A stretch of DNA of 64,000 bases. Source: Rivihabitans pingtungensis. Lineage in GTDB: Bacteria; Pseudomonadota; Gammaproteobacteria; Burkholderiales; Aquaspirillaceae. Location of the stretch: assembly GCF_003201855.1 (NCBI RefSeq), contig NZ_QJKI01000008.1, positions 32,407-96,406 of the forward strand, in the 5' to 3' direction. The notes beneath the pieces were generated by a model. It saw only the letters and a list, made by a program, of their open reading frames with translations. It did not search any database and was not told the origin of the DNA. The translations under genes and the position numbers were made by a program. Positions within the stretch are counted from its first letter, which is position 1, and each line of letters begins with the position of its first letter. Shown here piece after piece: positions 61,482 to 64,000 of the stretch.

Positions 61482-61556
61482 GTCCCTGTAGTTCAATGGA
61501 TAGAACAGGTTCCTCCTAAGAATCAGATCCAGGTTCGATTCCTGGTGGGGACGCCA
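61482..61556 (+). tRNA. tRNA-Arg (anticodon CCT), element-borne replacement
   Basis: Full cloverleaf: acceptor GTCCCTG/TGGGGAC, D stem GTTC/GAAC, anticodon stem GGTTC/GAATC around CTCCTAA, T stem CCAGG/CCTGG, and encoded CCA. It reads AGG codons. It differs from the split host tRNA mainly in the anticodon stem (host GCCCC/GGGGC), while keeping the CCTCCTAAG loop sequence. Confidence 0.95.
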
Positions 61557-61610
61557 AAGCACTATCACGGTGCTTCTGGTGATAGCTCTAAGTTATCGGC
61601 ACACCATAAA

Positions 61611-61637
61611 AAAACCACCTTCCGAGGTGGTTTTTTT
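61611..61637 (+). terminator. Terminator after the element tRNA
   Basis: AAAACCACCT-TCCG-AGGTGGTTTTTTT, a strong hairpin ending the tRNA transcript before attR. Confidence 0.9.
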
Positions 61638-61761
61638 GTGCCTTCTGGTTCCAAATTTGTTCCAAGACTGGCTTGGAACTGGGTGGATTTGGAAGGATTT
61701 GACTGGGTGATGATCCAGTAAAATCAACAACTTAGCATCGTTGCGATCCCCTCCAGAATCG

Positions 61762-61771
61762 CTTAGGAGGG
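61762..61771. other. attR core
   Basis: CTTAGGAGGG, direct repeat of attL. Confidence 0.88.
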
Positions 61772-61800
61772 GGCCGTTATATCCATTTAACTACAGGGAC
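61762..61800 (-). pseudogene. 5' half of the split host tRNA-Arg(CCU)
   Basis: On the minus strand: acceptor GTCCCTG, D arm GTTA-N8-TAAC, stem GCCCC and loop CTCCTAA. Joined to the half at 45845-45890 it gives a complete tRNA with every stem paired. The element-side sequence after the loop cannot form a T arm. Confidence 0.9.
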
Positions 61801-61838
61801 TTGCGCCAAGGTCAGCGAGCGCCGACCCAAGAAAAATA

Positions 61839-62051
61839 TTATACCGCAGGCATGTCCGGCGGTGTGGCCGCAGCGCGCTCGGCGGTGATGCGCGCCAGCA
61901 CGGCTTGCTTTTGCGCGTCGTCCATCACATTCCAGAACGTTACTTCTTCAAACGTGCGGCCGCAGCCCTTGCACACCGCGTCGCCCAGCGCGGTGGAGCA
62001 GCGCGCCACGCAGGGGCTGTCCACGCCGGGGGTAAGGATGACGCCGGCCAT
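61839..62051 (-). CDS. DUF1289-family small Cys-rich protein
   Basis: A 70-residue protein with SPCVARCSTALGDAVCKGCGRTFEEV (four cysteines, in part) and FWNVMDDAQKQAVLARI, the DUF1289 pattern. It probably binds metal; the function is unknown. It overlaps ispB as TAATG, so it is the second gene of that operon. Confidence 0.88.
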   Translation of the reverse strand: MAGVILTPGVDSPCVARCSTALGDAVCKGCGRTFEEVTFWNVMDDAQKQAVLARITAERAAATPPDMPAV

Positions 62052-63055
62052 TAGGCTTCGCGGGCCACCGACAGCCGCGCCAGCTCAATCATCGCCGTGC
62101 GGGTGTCGCTGTCCGGGATGGCGTCCAGCGCGCTGACGGCGCGTTCGGCGGCCAAGCGGGCCTGTTCGCGGGCGTAGTCCAGCGCGCCGCTGCGCTGCAC
62201 TGCCGCCAGCACGGCGGCAAAGTGTTCGCGGTCGGCGTGCGACAGCGCATGGCGCACGCACTCGGCGTCGGCCGCCTCGCCATGGCGCATCACATAAATC
62301 AGCGGCAAGGTGGGCTTGCCCTCGGCCAGATCGTCGCCCAGGCTCTTGCCAATGGTGGCGGCGTCGCCGGAGTAATCCAGCACATCGTCGATAATCTGGA
62401 AGGCCGTGCCCAGGTGCATGCCATAAGCGGCCAGCGCGGCCTCTTGCTCGGGCGTGGCCTTGGCCAGCATGGCGCCCACGCGGCCGGCGGCTTCAAACAG
62501 CTTGGCGGTTTTGTACTGGATCACGCGCAGATAGGCGTCTTCGTCCACATCGGTGTTGCCGATGTTGAGCAACTGCAACACCTCGCCCTCGGCAATGATG
62601 TTGGTGGCCTCGGCCATCACGTCCAGCACGCGCAAATCCTGGGTGCCGACCATCATCTGAAACGCGCGGGTGTACAGAAAATCCCCCACCAGCACGCTGG
62701 CGGCGTTGCCAAACAGCGCATTGGCGGTGTCGCGCCCCCGGCGCAGCGCGGATTCGTCCACCACATCATCGTGCAGCAGGGTGGCGGTGTGGATGAATTC
62801 GATCATCGCCGCCTGGGTGTGAATCTGCTCGCCACAGGCGCCCAGCGCGCGCGCCGCCAGCAACACCAGGGTGGGGCGCAGGCGTTTGCCGCCCGCACCG
62901 ATGATGTATTCCGCCACCTGGCGGATCAGGACAACGTCCGAATGCAGGCTGCGGCGAATCACTTGATCCACGGCGTGCATGTCATCGGCGATCAGTTGGC
63001 GAAACAGCGGTGCGGTCACGGGCAGCTCGACGGCGGGTTGAAAACAAGCTGGCAA
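62051..63055 (-). CDS. ispB: Polyprenyl (octaprenyl) diphosphate synthase
   Basis: A 334-residue trans-prenyl transferase making the ubiquinone side chain. Both Asp-rich motifs are visible: LLHDDVVDES and FQIIDDVLDYSG, with GGKRLRPTLVLLAA near residue 55. Full length with no defect. Its start is 39 bp past a non-coding stretch containing a decayed frame. Confidence 0.95.
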   Translation of the reverse strand: MPACFQPAVELPVTAPLFRQLIADDMHAVDQVIRRSLHSDVVLIRQVAEYIIGAGGKRLRPTLVLLAARALGACGEQIHTQAAMIEFIHTATLLHDDVVDESALRRGRDTANALFGNAASVLVGDFLYTRAFQMMVGTQDLRVLDVMAEATNIIAEGEVLQLLNIGNTDVDEDAYLRVIQYKTAKLFEAAGRVGAMLAKATPEQEAALAAYGMHLGTAFQIIDDVLDYSGDAATIGKSLGDDLAEGKPTLPLIYVMRHGEAADAECVRHALSHADREHFAAVLAAVQRSGALDYAREQARLAAERAVSALDAIPDSDTRTAMIELARLSVAREA

Positions 63056-63106
63056 TCATACCAGACTGCGGGCGGGGTGGGCGGATGGCGCACAGCAACA
63101 CCGCTT

Positions 63107-63215
63107 ACCCATCCAGTGCCTTGGCGCACGCCACCAACGGCTCGGCCAGGTCGGCGTGGATGGCACCGCGCATGCCGAGCATCGACAGCAGGGCCTGGGT
63201 TTCCTGAACGGCGCA
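63107..63215 (-). pseudogene. Possible 3' remnant of an unidentified gene
   Basis: On the minus strand a frame reads AVQETQALLSMLGMRGAIHA and continues DLAEPLVACAKALDG before a stop. It has protein-like composition but no start or ribosome site, and the upstream sequence loses this quality. Possibly the tail of a deleted gene. Confidence 0.3.
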
Positions 63216-63294
63216 GATGTGCTGTCTTGGCTGGCATGGTGGTGTTTTGTTTGTCAGTGTTTGCTTTGTCTGCATCGTATGCATGCAAGAAATA

Positions 63295-64000
63295 CTACTT
63301 ACACCACTCCCGCCACATCCCCCTCAACGCCCCCGCAAACACCTCAGCAAACCTCGCCTCATCCATCAGCGGGCTGGCTTCTGTTTCTGCCCGCAGTCCT
63401 TCGCGGATGGCGTTCAGCGCCGGCACATCCGCTGCCAGCCGCTGGGCGATTTGCACATATTCTTCTGCGGTGTGGGCGATCCATTCCGGGTGGCCGACGG
63501 CGTGCAGCAGGGTGGCGCCCATGCGTGAGACAAAGCGTTCGCCGCTGAGGGTGACCAGTGGCACGCCCATCCACAGCACGTCGCAGCTGGAGGTGCCGCC
63601 GTTGGCCGGGAAGGGGTCGAGGGCGATGTCGATTTGCTGGTAGCGGCGGTATTGCCAGGCGCGGTCGCGGTGGATCAGTTGCAGGCGTTCGGCGGGCACG
63701 TCCAGGGCGGCGAAGTCGGCCAGCAGTTTGTGGCTGAGGGTGCTTTGTTCCAGTCCGGCCAGTTCCAGCAATAGGCGGCTGTTGGGCACGGCGTGCAGCA
63801 CTTTGGCCCACAGCTTGAGCGTGGTGGGGGTGAGTTTGGCGATATTGTTGCAGCAGCCAAAGGTGAGGTAGCCGGTTTCCAGCGCGGGCGTGGGCCACAC
63901 CGCGTAGTCGGGGTGCTGGCGTTTTTCCGGAAAGCGGATCATCGGCCGGTAGCAGCAAAACACCTCGGGCAGGCGCCAGAGTTTTTCGCTGTAATACTCG
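63295..64000 (-). CDS. SPINDLY/OGT-type glycosyltransferase, C-terminal part
   Basis: The frame is open at the right window edge (start missing); 234 residues are visible. It shows TFGCCNNIAKLTP, then DIALDPFPANGGTSSCDVLWMGVPLV (in part) and GERFVSRMGATLLHAVG, the C-terminal catalytic signature of O-GlcNAc transferase/SPINDLY proteins, usually preceded by TPR repeats. Bacterial members glycosylate proteins such as flagellin or adhesins. Confidence 0.88.
   Translation of the reverse strand, partial: EYYSEKLWRLPEVFCCYRPMIRFPEKRQHPDYAVWPTPALETGYLTFGCCNNIAKLTPTTLKLWAKVLHAVPNSRLLLELAGLEQSTLSHKLLADFAALDVPAERLQLIHRDRAWQYRRYQQIDIALDPFPANGGTSSCDVLWMGVPLVTLSGERFVSRMGATLLHAVGHPEWIAHTAEEYVQIAQRLAADVPALNAIREGLRAETEASPLMDEARFAEVFAGALRGMWREWCK

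Larger units (their letters stand above)
45881..61771. mobile_element. Integrative mobilizable element in tRNA-Arg(CCU)
   Basis: Bounded by the 10-bp direct repeat CTTAGGAGGG (45881-45890 and 61762-61771), which is the anticodon loop region of the host tRNA. It is far more AT-rich than the chromosome. It carries an integrase just inside the left end, a MOB-HEN relaxase and MobC, an orphan DotA/TraY-like protein, H-NS, many small unknown genes, a probable large RNA, and a spare tRNA-Arg(CCU). No replication protein or full secretion system is seen. Confidence 0.92.

Noticed and set aside
45881..61771. An intron in the anticodon loop of tRNA-Arg
   Set aside because: The interruption is 15.9 kb with integrase, relaxase and direct repeats, so it is an integrated element, not a self-splicing intron.

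Overview
The window reads as a piece of a GC-rich betaproteobacterial chromosome, most likely order Neisseriales. The evidence is Gram-negative LPS core genes (waaA, waaC, a WaaE-type transferase, heptosyl- and glucosyltransferases), a TPP-riboswitch thiC, an EIIA-HPr-EI phosphotransferase set, hemL, ispB and a CpxRA-type two-component system. Two mobile segments interrupt it: a P2-like prophage remnant at the left end and a very AT-rich integrative element of about 15.9 kb on the right.

Region by region. (1) 1-13.6 kb: P2-like late genes (baseplate, tail completion, lysis, head genes leftward; terminase and portal rightward), then a Mu Com-like regulator overlapping a DNA adenine methylase. 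The integrase, repressor and replication genes expected beyond the portal are absent; only an orphan promoter with a palindromic operator and a cluster of GGTAAC-type repeats remain before tRNA-Thr(CGU). (2) 13.7-28.7 kb: CorA/ZntB-type transporter, hemL, a CYTH protein, HemJ, rubredoxin, thiD-thiE, an uncharacterised four-gene envelope operon, an unknown membrane protein, and waaA-waaC. (3) 28.75-29.24 kb: an intergenic region with four perfect and three near-perfect DnaA boxes plus duplicated AT-rich segments; three parS-like palindromes lie at 31.07, 32.87 and 35.49 kb. Genes tend to point away from this region, as expected around a chromosomal origin. (4) 29.2-45.6 kb: LPS genes, ung, rhodanese, pcm, thiC, an EF-hand protein, cpxRA with GTAAA-N5-GTAAA boxes, small secreted basic proteins, PTS genes, and two more LPS transferases. 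(5) 45.88-61.77 kb: the integrative element. (6) 61.8-64 kb: a DUF1289 protein, ispB, and a partial SPINDLY/OGT-type protein.

The integrative element is the most unusual part. It sits in the anticodon loop of a tRNA-Arg(CCU) gene, leaving the two halves 15.9 kb apart, and carries a complete, divergent tRNA-Arg(CCU) with its own promoter that can replace the gene it broke. It encodes a tyrosine integrase, a ColE1-type (H-E-N) relaxase with a MobC-like partner and an oriT-like region, an H-NS protein, and a 1017-residue DotA/TraY-type conjugation protein without any other type IVB secretion gene. That suggests a mobilizable element that uses, and perhaps re-specifies, a helper I-type conjugation apparatus. 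The dotA/traY-like gene has a 5' leader whose first bases can pair with its ribosome binding site. A roughly 770-nt protein-free region with its own promoter, mutually exclusive long helices and a strong terminator looks like a large structured RNA. Almost every element gene ends in the same GCACC-TTCG-GGTGC terminator hairpin.

Limits: family assignments are from recognisable motifs and overall resemblance, not searches. Promoters, RNA structures and the origin are predictions from pattern only.
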